Positions 46,438 to 55,346 of a stretch of DNA of 64,000 nucleotides are shown here, piece after piece. This stretch comes from Tritonibacter aquimaris. Its GTDB lineage: Bacteria > Pseudomonadota > Alphaproteobacteria > Rhodobacterales > Rhodobacteraceae. The stretch lies in contig NZ_WIXK01000005.1 in the NCBI RefSeq assembly GCF_009617595.1, positions 336,562-400,561 of the forward strand, given 5' to 3'. How positions within the stretch are numbered: the stretch's first letter is position 1; each line of letters starts with the position of its first letter. The notes beneath the pieces were generated by a model. The model was given only the letters and a program-made list of their open reading frames with translations. It made no database searches and had not been told where the DNA came from. Both the position numbers and the translations under genes were made by a program.

Positions 46438-47886
46438 ATGTTAGACCTACGCCCCATTGGATATGTGATCGGCCTGTTGGTCAGCATTCTGGGATGCACC
46501 ATGGTGTTCCCGATGCTGGTCGACATGTTCGACGGACAGGGACACTGGCCCGTGTTTCTGGAGAGTGCGATGATTTGCATTCTTGTTGGCGGCGCCTTGG
46601 CGCTGTGTTGTGCCAATGGGGTGGGGCAGGGGCTGGATATCCGTCAGACCTTTATCCTGACCACGGCGGTCTGGGCGGCGCTGCCGGTGTTTGGGGCGAT
46701 CCCTCTGGTGCTTGGTGCGACGGATCTGCGCTTTGTTGATGCGTTTTTTGAAGCCATGTCGGGCCTCACAACCACTGGATCCACTATTTTGTCCGGGCTG
46801 GATGATCTGCCTCGCGGGCTGCTGCTTTGGCGTGCAACGCTACAGTGGCTGGGCGGCATCGGTATCATTGTTGTCGCCATGGTGTTCCTGCCCGAGCTGC
46901 GCGTGGGTGGTATGCAGATCTTTCGATCCGAAGCCTTTGATACAATGGGGAAGATCCTGCCCCGTGCGCAGGCCATCGCGGGGCAGATTTCACTGATCTA
47001 TGTGGCGATCACCGCCGCATGTGCCGTGGTCTATGCCGGGCTTGGCATGGGCCCTTTTGATGCGATCTGCCATGCGATGACCACCACCTCCACCGGTGGG
47101 TTTGCCAATTATGATGCGTCCTTTGGCACGTTCTCTGGTCCAGCCGAATATGCCGCATCTGTCTTTATGATCCTCGCCGCGCTGCCGTTTGTGCGCTATG
47201 TGCAGTTGATCAACGGTCAGACCACACCTTTGCTCAAGGATGCCCAGATCCGTGGCTTCCTGATGACGATTGGGGTGCTGGTGTTGGTGACCACCGTGCT
47301 CTTGGTGTCGATCTTTCCCCACCATCCCGAGCAAGCGCTGCGCGAAGCGCTTTTTAATATCACCTCGATCATCTCGGGCACCGGTTACGCCAGCGTGGAT
47401 TACATGAACTGGGGTAATTTCCTGATCATGATGTTCTTCTTTATCGGTCTGATTGGCGGCTGCGCGGGCTCAACAGCATGTTCGGTAAAGATCTTCCGCT
47501 ACCAGCTGCTGATCGCCTCTATCCGGGTGCAGATTCAGAAGATCCGATCACCACATGGGGTGTTCTTTCCCCGCTACGAAGGCCGCCCGGTGGGGCAAGA
47601 TGTTCTCAGCTCGGTGATTTCATTCTTTATCTTCTTTGTGCTGACACTGGGCATCGTGGCCTGGATGTTGACGCTGACCGGTCTTGATTTTGTCACTGCG
47701 GTGTCTGGTGCTGCGACGGCGGTGGCGAACATTGGACCCGGGCTTGGCGATATCATTGGACCGTCGGGTAATTTTGCGCCCTTAAACGACACTGCAAAAT
47801 GGATCTTGATCGTGGCCATGCTGATCGGACGGCTCGAACTTCTGGCGGTCTATGCAATGTTGACCGTGCGGTTTTGGCGTTCCTAA
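46438..47886 (+). CDS. trkH: Potassium uptake protein TrkH
   Basis: 482-residue inner-membrane potassium transporter subunit with about ten spans and four M1-P-M2 pore units. Filter-like segments are SGLTTTGSTIL, MTTTSTGGFANY, SIISGTGYASVDY and the last in AVANIGPGLGD, the positions expected for TrkH. It requires a TrkA-type subunit, which is not in the window. Starts about 70 bases after the phasin-like gene. Confidence 0.93.
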   Translation: MLDLRPIGYVIGLLVSILGCTMVFPMLVDMFDGQGHWPVFLESAMICILVGGALALCCANGVGQGLDIRQTFILTTAVWAALPVFGAIPLVLGATDLRFVDAFFEAMSGLTTTGSTILSGLDDLPRGLLLWRATLQWLGGIGIIVVAMVFLPELRVGGMQIFRSEAFDTMGKILPRAQAIAGQISLIYVAITAACAVVYAGLGMGPFDAICHAMTTTSTGGFANYDASFGTFSGPAEYAASVFMILAALPFVRYVQLINGQTTPLLKDAQIRGFLMTIGVLVLVTTVLLVSIFPHHPEQALREALFNITSIISGTGYASVDYMNWGNFLIMMFFFIGLIGGCAGSTACSVKIFRYQLLIASIRVQIQKIRSPHGVFFPRYEGRPVGQDVLSSVISFFIFFVLTLGIVAWMLTLTGLDFVTAVSGAATAVANIGPGLGDIIGPSGNFAPLNDTAKWILIVAMLIGRLELLAVYAMLTVRFWRS

Positions 47887-48026
47887 CCTAAGCGCGTCTG
47901 AAATACGTATGAAAACAGCAGTGTAAGGTGATTGTATTGCTACAATGCCTCAAGCTTGCGAATGTATTGTACCAGGTTTAAAGACACGCGATACTTTTCA
48001 ACAAGAGCGCACGGGAGGTTTGTCAA

Positions 48027-49262
48027 ATGCCCGTTCTAGTGATGAAATTCGGCGGGACTTCCGTCGCCAATCTGGATCGCATTCGCCGCGCCGCCAAACG
48101 CGTTGGCGTAGAAGTGGCAAAAGGCTACGATGTGATCGTTATTGTCTCGGCCATGTCCGGCAAGACAAATGAGCTCGTGAACTGGGTTGGTGAAACGTCA
48201 CCGCTTTATGACGCGCGCGAATATGATGCGGTGGTGTCTTCTGGTGAAAACATAACCGCGGGCCTGATGGCGCTGACGTTGCAGGAAATGGGCGTGCCCG
48301 CGCGCAGCTGGCAGGGCTGGCAAGTGCCGCTCAAGACCAACTCGGCCCACAGCCAGGCCCGGATCGAAGAGATCCCAACCGACAATATCACCGCCAAATT
48401 CGGCGAAGGTATGAAGGTTGCGGTTGTGGCAGGCTTCCAGGGCATCAGCCCCGAAGGCCGTATCACCACCCTTGGCCGCGGCGGCTCAGACACCACGGCT
48501 GTGGCGTTTGCGGCGTCCTTTGGCGCGGAGCGCTGCGACATCTACACTGATGTGGATGGCGTCTACACCACCGATCCACGTATTTGCGCCAAGGCGCGCA
48601 AACTGGATAAAATCGCCTTTGAGGAAATGCTGGAACTTGCGTCGCTGGGCGCAAAAGTCCTGCAAACCCGCTCTGTTGAATTGGCGATGCGCTACAAGGT
48701 GAAACTGCGCGTCCTGTCTAGCTTTGAAGAACAATCCGACGAGGCCGGCACCCTGGTCTGCGACGAGGAGGAAATCATGGAATCCAATGTTGTAAACGGC
48801 GTCGCCTATTCCCGTGACGAAGCAAAAATGACCCTGATCTCGGTGGCTGACCGCCCCGGCATCGCGGCGACCATCTTTGGCACCCTGTCTGAAGCAGGCG
48901 TCAACGTGGATATGATCATCCAAAACATTTCTGAGGAAGGTCGCACCGATATGACCTTCTCCTGTCCAACCGATCAGGTTGCGCGTGCTGAGCAGGCGTT
49001 GCTGGCGATCAAGGATCAGGGTGAGCTGAATTACGCCGAGCTGGTGGCCGACACTGAGGTCGCCAAAGTCTCTGTTGTGGGGATCGGCATGCGTTCGCAA
49101 TCCGGTGTCGCAGCGAAGATGTTCAAAATCCTCTCTGATGAAGGTGTGAATATTCAGGTTATCACCACATCCGAGATCAAAATCTCGGTTCTGATCGATC
49201 GCAAATACATGGAACTGGCGGTTCAGTCGCTACATGATGCGTTTGAGCTGGAAAAAGCCTAA
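48027..49262 (+). CDS. lysC: Aspartate kinase
   Basis: 411-residue enzyme phosphorylating aspartate, the first step to lysine, threonine and methionine. It begins MPVLVMKFGGTSVANLDRI; TTLGRGGSDTTAVAFAASF and DIYTDVDGVYTTDPR are the catalytic blocks. Two ACT domains at the C-terminus (from about residue 265: VADRPGIAATIFGTLSEAGVN and VGIGMRSQSGVAAKMFKIL) give feedback control by end products. ATG follows GGGAGGTTTGTCAA. Its pathway also feeds metZ upstream. Confidence 0.96.
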   Translation: MPVLVMKFGGTSVANLDRIRRAAKRVGVEVAKGYDVIVIVSAMSGKTNELVNWVGETSPLYDAREYDAVVSSGENITAGLMALTLQEMGVPARSWQGWQVPLKTNSAHSQARIEEIPTDNITAKFGEGMKVAVVAGFQGISPEGRITTLGRGGSDTTAVAFAASFGAERCDIYTDVDGVYTTDPRICAKARKLDKIAFEEMLELASLGAKVLQTRSVELAMRYKVKLRVLSSFEEQSDEAGTLVCDEEEIMESNVVNGVAYSRDEAKMTLISVADRPGIAATIFGTLSEAGVNVDMIIQNISEEGRTDMTFSCPTDQVARAEQALLAIKDQGELNYAELVADTEVAKVSVVGIGMRSQSGVAAKMFKILSDEGVNIQVITTSEIKISVLIDRKYMELAVQSLHDAFELEKA

Positions 49263-49695
49263 AACTTTAGACGTCTGACGCTCTCTTGTGCAGGCAGGCG
49301 TCAGCCACTTTCGATGAAAACGCCGCAATTTTGGTTGTGGTTTGGCACATATCTGAGCGTTCCTTGCAAAAAAACGCATATATTTTGTGCGGTATTCTGC
49401 AAGGGACGCTTTTCCTTTTGCGCATTGCACATGTGAATTCCCCAAAATCAATTTTTATAATAAAAAACAAAGTCTAGCGACGGTTTGCCCAAGGGTCACA
49501 TGCTGCAAAGCAGCGAGGAAATTGCTTGCATCCGGCGGCACGCACTCGCACATTACCGCGAGTTCAGCGTGTTCTGGTGGAGGCCTTGGGGAATGCGTTG
49601 ATTGGAGGGGGCTTAGATTGCAACGATGCTTTCCAAAGTCACATGACCATTATGATAATGGGCTGTTGAATACGTGAGTCCTGGAAAGGGTCAGA
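49263..49695. other. Intergenic region between lysC and ptsP
   Basis: About 430 bases. CTGACGC (49275-49281) and GCGTCAG (49298-49304) form a stem just after lysC without a T run. The centre (49350-49470) is AT-rich with A and T tracts. Overlapping frames on both strands lack ribosome sites or homology, so I see no gene. Confidence 0.5.
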
Positions 49696-51936
49696 ATGTC
49701 CGAGACAACTGAAACCGAAAGCCGCAGGCTGCTTGGCCGTCTGCGCGAGGCGCTAGCTGGTCACGATGCCGGTCAGGCCCGTCTGGACAGTATCACCCAT
49801 CTGATCGCGGATAGTATGGGCTCGCAGGTGTGCTCGATCTACCTGTTCCGCGATGCTGAAACGCTTGAGCTTTGCGCCACCGAGGGGCTTAACCCCGAAT
49901 CCGTTCATGAAAGCCGCCTGCGCATCGGTGAAGGTCTGGTGGGCCGCGTCGCCAAAACCGGCAAAGTGGTTAATACCGCCGATGCGCCCAATGCGCCCGG
50001 TTTCCGCTATATGCCTGAAACGGGCGAGGAACGGTATTCTTCCTTCCTTGGGGTGCCAGTGCAGCGCCTGGGTGAGATGCTGGGCGTGCTGGTGGTGCAA
50101 TCCAAAGAGGCGCGTGAATTCTCGTCTGATGCGGTCTACGCGCTCGAAGTGGTTGCTATGGTGCTGGCCGAAATGACCGAGCTTGGCGCCTTTGTCGGTG
50201 AGGGCGCGGCGCTTTCGCCGCTGCACCAGAATCCGGTACTGTTCAAAGGGGTTGTGGCCCAGGAAGGTGTGGCCGAAGGCCATGTCTGGCTGCATGAGCC
50301 CCGCGTGGTGGTGACAAACCCGATTGCCGATGATCCCCATCGCGAAAGCGAGCGTCTGAATGAGGCCGTCGACACCCTGCGGGTGAGCGTCGATGAAATG
50401 CTGGAAATGTCGAAAAACGGCGACAAGGAACAGCTGCAGGTGCTTGAGGCGTATCGCATGTTTGCCAATTCCAAAGGCTGGATGCGGCGCATGGAGGAAG
50501 ATATTGCCCGCGGTCTCAGTGCCGAAGCGGCGGTCGAAAAAGAGCAATCTCTGGCCCGTGCCCGTATGGGGCAAGTGCAGGATTCGTATCTGCGCGAACG
50601 GCTCAGCGATCTGGATGATCTCTCCAACCGTCTGCTGCGGATCTTGACCGGGCAGGGCAAGGAAACCGGCGCTGAAATGCCAGCCGATCCCATTCTGGTT
50701 GCGCGCAATATTGGCCCCGGTGAGCTGCTTGAATATGGTCGCGGCCTAAAGGGCATCGTGCTTGAAGAGGGGGCGGTTAGCTCTCATGCGGCCATTGTTG
50801 CCCGTGCGCTGGCGATCCCGCTGGTGGTTCAAACCAAACGCATGACCACTGAGGCGCTCAACGGCGATTATGTGGTTGTGGACGGCGAAGTGGGGCAGGT
50901 CCACCTGCGCCCCGATGACAGCGTGCGCAGCGCGCTGCGTGATAAGATGGCGATGCGGGCCAAGGCGCAGGAACGCTATGCCTCGATCCGCAACAGCCCA
51001 GCGGTCACCCGCGACGGGCAGCGCGTGCGTATGGTGATGAATGCGGGTCTGATGGCTGATCTGCCCTCGCTCGAAAGCTCGGGGGCCGAAGGGGTTGGGC
51101 TGTTTCGAACCGAGCTGCAGTTCCTTGCGCGCAGCAAAATGCCAAGACGCGGCGATCTGGTGACGCAATATAAATGTGTGCTGGATGCGGCCAAAGGCAA
51201 GCGCGTGGTGTTTCGCACCCTTGATATCGGCTCTGACAAAGTGCTGCCCTATATGACGCCCACCGATGAGCCAAACCCGGCAATGGGCTGGCGCGCGCTG
51301 CGGGTTGGCTTGGATAAGCCCGGTATGATGCGGATGCAGCTGCAGGCAATGATGCGCGCAGCAGAGGGCCGGGAGCTGTCGATCATGTTCCCCTTTGTCG
51401 CCCAGGCGGATGAATTCCGCATGGCACGTGCTGAGATCGACAAAACCGTTGAGCGTGAACGCAGGCTGGGCCATCTACTGCCTGCACGCATTGATGTGGG
51501 GGCGATGCTGGAAACGCCATCGCTGGCCTTTGCGCCGCAGAAATTCTTTGACGAGGTGGATTTCATCTCAATTGGTGGCAATGATCTAAAGCAGTTCTTC
51601 TTTGCCGCTGATCGCGAGAATGAGCGCGTGCGCAACCGGTTTGATACGCTCAATGTGAGTTTTCTCAGCTTTATTGAACGCATCGTAGAGCGTTGCGACA
51701 TCTCCAGCACCCCGCTGAGCTTTTGTGGCGAAGATGCGGGTCGTCCGGTTGAAGCTGTCTGTTTTGCGGCGATGGGTATGCGCAGCCTGTCAATGCGCCC
51801 GGCCTCAATTGGTCCGGTGAAATCCATGCTGATGAAGGTCGACCTGGATGAGCTGCGCTCAATCATCGCTGGTGCGCGTCACCGTGGGGTGCAATCGGTG
51901 CGCCCGGCTGTGACTGACTATATCCGCGATCTATAA
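49696..51936 (+). CDS. ptsP: Phosphoenolpyruvate-protein phosphotransferase PtsP (EI-Ntr)
   Basis: 746 residues. An N-terminal GAF domain (about 15-165; VCSIYLFRDAETLELCATEGL) is followed by enzyme I: swivelling phosphohistidine domain with the active His near 364 in GAVSSHAAIVARALAIPLV, and the PEP-binding barrel with GVGLFRTELQFLAR and FISIGGNDLKQFFFAADR. It starts the nitrogen-related PTS cascade (EI-Ntr, NPr, EIIA-Ntr), a regulatory pathway rather than sugar uptake. No NPr or EIIA gene is in this window. Confidence 0.95.
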   Translation: MSETTETESRRLLGRLREALAGHDAGQARLDSITHLIADSMGSQVCSIYLFRDAETLELCATEGLNPESVHESRLRIGEGLVGRVAKTGKVVNTADAPNAPGFRYMPETGEERYSSFLGVPVQRLGEMLGVLVVQSKEAREFSSDAVYALEVVAMVLAEMTELGAFVGEGAALSPLHQNPVLFKGVVAQEGVAEGHVWLHEPRVVVTNPIADDPHRESERLNEAVDTLRVSVDEMLEMSKNGDKEQLQVLEAYRMFANSKGWMRRMEEDIARGLSAEAAVEKEQSLARARMGQVQDSYLRERLSDLDDLSNRLLRILTGQGKETGAEMPADPILVARNIGPGELLEYGRGLKGIVLEEGAVSSHAAIVARALAIPLVVQTKRMTTEALNGDYVVVDGEVGQVHLRPDDSVRSALRDKMAMRAKAQERYASIRNSPAVTRDGQRVRMVMNAGLMADLPSLESSGAEGVGLFRTELQFLARSKMPRRGDLVTQYKCVLDAAKGKRVVFRTLDIGSDKVLPYMTPTDEPNPAMGWRALRVGLDKPGMMRMQLQAMMRAAEGRELSIMFPFVAQADEFRMARAEIDKTVERERRLGHLLPARIDVGAMLETPSLAFAPQKFFDEVDFISIGGNDLKQFFFAADRENERVRNRFDTLNVSFLSFIERIVERCDISSTPLSFCGEDAGRPVEAVCFAAMGMRSLSMRPASIGPVKSMLMKVDLDELRSIIAGARHRGVQSVRPAVTDYIRDL

Positions 51937-51975
51937 TCCGCTAAAGGCATAATATCTGCGGCTATACTGATCCCA

Positions 51976-52015
51976 AATGGCACCTCCGCCGTATCCCAAT
52001 ACAGGAGGTGCCATT
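51976..52015 (+). promoter_or_regulatory. Perfect hairpin that encloses the ribosome-binding site of the peroxidase gene
   Basis: AATGGCACCTCC (51976-51987) and GGAGGTGCCATT (52004-52015) pair over 12 bp around a 16-base loop. The right arm contains the Shine-Dalgarno GGAGG (52004-52008) and ends exactly one base before the ATG at 52016. A TATACT box at 51963-51968 could start the transcript at the left arm. Confidence 0.7.
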
Positions 52016-52537
52016 ATGTTGCGGATTGTTTTGATGCTGATGTTACTGGGAGGTGCGCTGCCAGCGCATGCACTTGATCTGGATGCGCCCTTTGAGGCGA
52101 TCGAAGGTGGCGAACTGTCGTTGTCGCAATGGCGTGGTCAGCCGGTTTTACTGGTCAATACCGCCTCGCGCTGTGGCTTTACGGGTCAGTATGAAGGGCT
52201 GCAGGCGCTGTATGACAGCTACCGCGACCAGGGGCTGGTGGTGCTGGCGGTGCCTTCAGGGGATTTCCGTCAGGAACTGACAAGCGACGCCGAGGTCAAG
52301 CAGTTCTGCGACACGCAGTTTGGCCTCGATATCCCGATGACCACCATCACCTCGGTCAAAGGCGACGCTGCACATCCGGTTTATAAAACCCTGAAGGCTG
52401 AGGCTGGCTTTGTGCCGCGCTGGAATTTCTACAAAGTGCTGATCGCGCCAGATGGCACCGTTGCAGCGACCTATGGTTCGATGGTCAAGCCCGGTTCCGC
52501 CAAGATCCGCCGCGATATAGAAGCGCTGCTGAAATGA
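52016..52537 (+). CDS. Glutathione peroxidase, exported
   Basis: 173 residues with a signal peptide (MLRIVLMLMLLGGALPAHA, cut before LDLDAP). It is a cysteine-type glutathione peroxidase with C53 in NTASRCGFTGQYEGL and RWNFYKVLI near the C-terminus; it reduces hydroperoxides with a thiol in the periplasm. I chose ATG 52016 because GGAGG is 7 bases upstream; an in-frame ATG at 51977 lacks a ribosome site. The start is inside a strong hairpin. The last four bases overlap the next gene (ATGA). Confidence 0.88.
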   Translation: MLRIVLMLMLLGGALPAHALDLDAPFEAIEGGELSLSQWRGQPVLLVNTASRCGFTGQYEGLQALYDSYRDQGLVVLAVPSGDFRQELTSDAEVKQFCDTQFGLDIPMTTITSVKGDAAHPVYKTLKAEAGFVPRWNFYKVLIAPDGTVAATYGSMVKPGSAKIRRDIEALLK

Positions 52538-52929
52538 GCACAGCCGAAGGTGATCCTGTGACCGTGTTTTATGATGGCGCATGCCCGCTTTGTCAGGCCG
52601 AGATCGCACATTACAAAAAACGCGATCGCGATGGGCGGCTCCACTTGGTTGACGTGTCCGATCAAAGCTTTGCCGGGGATGCCAGATTGTCGCGGGCTGA
52701 GGCCAGCTCCCGTTTTCACATTCGCACCGCCGCCGGGCAGCAGTTTTCGGGCGCACGCGCGTTTGTTGAAGTATGGCGCGCGATTCCAGCCTGGCGCTGG
52801 CTGGCAAAGTTGGCGCGTGTTCCGGGTGTGATTGCCCTGATGGAGCGGCTCTACCGCCTGTTTCTGCGCGTCCGCCCACATATGGTTCGGGTCTTTACCT
52901 GGCTCACGCGCACGGGCAGACATGGCTGA
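52534..52929 (+). CDS. DCC family thiol-disulfide oxidoreductase (DUF393)
   Basis: 131 residues. The redox motif D14-x-x-C17-P-x-C20 in VFYDGACPLCQAEI defines the family; these proteins are thought to act in thiol exchange, with exact substrates not known. The C-terminal part is basic and helical (FVEVWRAIPAWRWLAKLARVPG), possibly membrane-associated. Its ATG overlaps the peroxidase stop (ATGA), so the two are co-translated. This pairing supports a common redox task. Confidence 0.83.
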   Translation: MSTAEGDPVTVFYDGACPLCQAEIAHYKKRDRDGRLHLVDVSDQSFAGDARLSRAEASSRFHIRTAAGQQFSGARAFVEVWRAIPAWRWLAKLARVPGVIALMERLYRLFLRVRPHMVRVFTWLTRTGRHG

Positions 52930-53001
52930 TTAGGGCACCGTGTTTGGGCGCGCGTCACAGTTTTTAGACAGCCGCATGCAATTGAATGAAAGCAGGTGAA
53001 G

Positions 53002-53658
53002 ATGAACACATTGGTGATTGGTGCATCTGGTGGAATCGGCAGCGCCCTGGTGCAGGCCCTGCGGGCACGTGGTGATACGGTGACAGCGCTGTCGCGCGCA
53101 GAGGATGGATTTGACATCACAGACGAAGATAACATTCAAACGCAGCTGTCGCGGTTTGATGCGCCCTTTGATCTGGTGATCGTGGCCACAGGCATCCTTG
53201 CCGCTGAGGCGGGGCCCGAAAAGACCATCCGCAATCTCACGGCCGCAGAAATGCAGCATCTTTTTGCGGTAAACACCATTGGCCCCGCTTTGGTGTTGAA
53301 ACACCTGCGCCCGCTGCTGCCCCGTAAAACCGCCGCCAAAGTCGCCGTGCTGTCAGCGCGGGTGGGCTCGATTGGTGATAATACGCTTGGGGGGTGGTAT
53401 TCGTACCGTGCGTCCAAGGCGGCGCTCAATCAGGTGATAAAAACCGCCGCAATTGAGCTGGCGCGCACCCACAAACATCTGACCTGCGTTGCGTTGCATC
53501 CGGGCACCGTCGCCACACAGTTCAGCAGCGCATACCTCTGCCATAAAAACGTGCCTCCCGCAAAGGCCGCGGGCAATCTGCTGGGTGTCATTGATGGCCT
53601 GACCCCCAATGACAGCGGCGCATTCTATGACTGGGCCGCAAAGCCCGTGCCATGGTAG
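53002..53658 (+). CDS. Short-chain dehydrogenase/reductase family protein
   Basis: 218 residues, Rossmann fold. The dinucleotide-binding loop is GASGGIG (7-13), with the catalytic S and Y135-x3-K139 in YSYRASKAALNQ, and N91 in FAVNTIGP. The C-terminal half resembles CsgA-like SDRs. Start ATG 53002 follows AGCAGGTGAAG; an in-frame GTG at 52996 is possible. The substrate is unknown. Its stop codon lies beside a pseudogene of a photolyase-related gene. Confidence 0.86.
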   Translation: MNTLVIGASGGIGSALVQALRARGDTVTALSRAEDGFDITDEDNIQTQLSRFDAPFDLVIVATGILAAEAGPEKTIRNLTAAEMQHLFAVNTIGPALVLKHLRPLLPRKTAAKVAVLSARVGSIGDNTLGGWYSYRASKAALNQVIKTAAIELARTHKHLTCVALHPGTVATQFSSAYLCHKNVPPAKAAGNLLGVIDGLTPNDSGAFYDWAAKPVPW

Positions 53659-54022
53659 CGCTGGTGGCCAGTGCCTGTCAGGCGGATCCCGGTTGCGATG
53701 TGGTCTTGGTGGCCGCTGTGCGGGGCTGACTGTAGCGCGTGCGACTGTGTTGGATCCCGGCGAATACCGTCTGTCAGCGCGCCGCGATCACGCCTATGCC
53801 CACCATATCCAGCGCCTGATGATGACCGGAAATTTTGCCCCGCTGGCGGGGGAGGGTGCCAGCTCGTTCAATTCGCTCTATTGGGATTTTACGCAGCGAA
53901 ATCGTAAAAGCCTGGGGGCAAGTCCGCGTCTTGGCCATCTGTATCGCACTTGGGATCGTATGAGTGCCGACACACAAAATGACTATCTCGAAAGTGCGCA
54001 AAATTTTTTGTCCACGCTTTAA
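53655..54022 (+). pseudogene. Remnant of a photolyase/cryptochrome-related (FeS-BCP type) gene
   Basis: In one frame, fragments of this family appear in correct order but with the intervening parts missing. VLDPGEYRLSARR fits the N-terminal domain and is joined directly to HAYAHHIQRLMMTGNFAPLAG of the C-terminal FAD domain. That is joined to SSFNSLYWDFTQRNRKSLG and GHLYRTWDRMSADTQNDYL, the extreme C-terminus. The segment with the iron-sulfur cysteines, and most of the protein (about 500 residues normally), has been deleted. There is no good start. A working product is very unlikely. Assignment is by recognition of the motifs, not by database search. Confidence 0.72.
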
Positions 54023-54128
54023 CCCAATTGCGCGAAACGGGACCAAACAGAGCCATCCACACAATAGGCGTGCAGCGCGCGTCACGATCTGTGCGGGTCT
54101 ATATTGCATGAAGTCTTTTGAAACCAAA

Positions 54129-54167
54129 CCACTAACTCGATCTCTTGAACTCAGAGAGAGTTAGTGG
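54129..54167 (-). terminator. Terminator-like hairpin at the tRNA-Tyr 3' end
   Basis: CCACTAACTC (54129-54138) and GAGTTAGTGG (54158-54167) pair perfectly, with an inner TCTCT/AGAGA stem. Read on the minus strand it begins at the CCA end of the tRNA; the following T tract is weak (TTTGGTTTC). Confidence 0.7.
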
Positions 54168-54248
54168 TGGGCGACCCTGGAATCGAACCAGGCGTGCGTC
54201 TCCGCGAGGGAGTTACAGTCCCCTGCCACACCTTGCGGCCTGTCGCCC
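54165..54248 (-). tRNA. tRNA-Tyr (anticodon GTA)
   Basis: 84 bases. Acceptor GGGCGAC pairs with GTCGCCC, discriminator A and encoded CCA end. D stem GCC/GGC, anticodon stem-loop GGGGA-CTGTAAC-TCCCT with GTA at 54214-54216, a long class II variable arm (CGCGGAGACGCACG), and T arm CCTGG-TTCGATT-CCAGG. The gene is divergent from rlmB. Confidence 0.95.
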
Positions 54249-54367
54249 ACTGTCAGGTGAGTGTTGCACCTAACGTGGAGGCGTGATTAATACCGCTACC
54301 TGCGGGCGTCAACACGAAAAGCACCAAAAAACGTGCTGACCTCAAAATTTTTAAGGCGGAGACCAAA

Positions 54368-55144
54368 ATGTCTAAAAAACCCAAGTGGGTCGTGGAAAAA
54401 GAACAGGCCAAAAAGGCGGCAGCGGCTGAAACGGTTTGGCTGTTTGGTCTGCATGCGGTGCGTGATGCGCTGATGAACCCAAAGCGCGAAAAACTGCACC
54501 TGATGGTGACGATGAATGCACGCGATAAACTGGCCGATGCCATCGCTGCCAGCGGCATGGAGCCCGAAGTGGTCGACCCGCGCAAATTCAAAGCGCCGAT
54601 CGATCCCAATTCCGTCCATCAGGGCGCTGTGCTTGAAGTGAAGCCTCTGAACTGGGGCGGGTTGGTTGAAAACTGCATCGGAGCAGAGGCCCCACGGGTG
54701 GTTCTGCTTGATCGGGTGACAGATCCACACAATGTGGGCGCGATCCTGCGCTCGGCCGAAGTGCTGGGCGCCAGTGCTGTTATTGGCACCCGTCACCATT
54801 CTGCGCCTGAAACCGGCGCCTTGGCCAAAACCGCCAGCGGTGCACTGGAACGTCAGCCCTATCTGCGTATGCGCAACCTCGCGGACGCCATCATCGAGCT
54901 GCAATCGATGGGCTATTACGTGCTTGGTCTTGATGGCGAAGCCGAAGAGACCATCGAAAGCGCGGTTGAAGGGCGCAGCGGCGATCCCATCGCGCTGGTC
55001 TTTGGTGCCGAAGGGCCGGGATTGCGGCAAAAAACCAAGGAAACCGTGGATAAGCTGGTTAAAATCGACGCGGCAGGCGGCTTTGGCTCGTTGAATGTTT
55101 CAAACGCTGCGGCGGTTGCGCTTTATGCGTCACGGCGTGGGTGA
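54368..55144 (+). CDS. rlmB: 23S rRNA (guanosine-2'-O)-methyltransferase RlmB
   Basis: 258-residue SpoU/TrmH-type methyltransferase with a C-terminal trefoil knot. Conserved blocks are VLLDRVTDPHNVGAILRSAEVLGA, ALVFGAEGPGLRQ and GSLNVSNAAAVALY, plus a small N-terminal ribosomal-L30e-like domain (LFGLHAVRDAL). It methylates a guanosine of 23S rRNA (G2251 in E. coli) with SAM. Start ATG follows GGCGGAGACCAAA. Confidence 0.93.
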   Translation: MSKKPKWVVEKEQAKKAAAAETVWLFGLHAVRDALMNPKREKLHLMVTMNARDKLADAIAASGMEPEVVDPRKFKAPIDPNSVHQGAVLEVKPLNWGGLVENCIGAEAPRVVLLDRVTDPHNVGAILRSAEVLGASAVIGTRHHSAPETGALAKTASGALERQPYLRMRNLADAIIELQSMGYYVLGLDGEAEETIESAVEGRSGDPIALVFGAEGPGLRQKTKETVDKLVKIDAAGGFGSLNVSNAAAVALYASRRG

Positions 55145-55346
55145 TTAATCGGGGAGAGGTGCAGTCATAGCGTGATATTTATCCGTACAAATTGGCGCTA
55201 AATGCGCGATGGATATAAATTCACGTTACTTTTGTGCTCTATGTGCCTCTCCACGATCACATCCTCGCGATACCCCGTTGATTGCATTCACAACTTCAGC
55301 ACATTGGTATTCCGGTTCTGAGTTTGCCGCACAAAGGTATGTTTAA

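Noticed and set aside
49263..49695. Small genes on both strands between lysC and ptsP
   Set aside because: No ribosome sites, no homology and skewed composition; the frames overlap each other on both strands.
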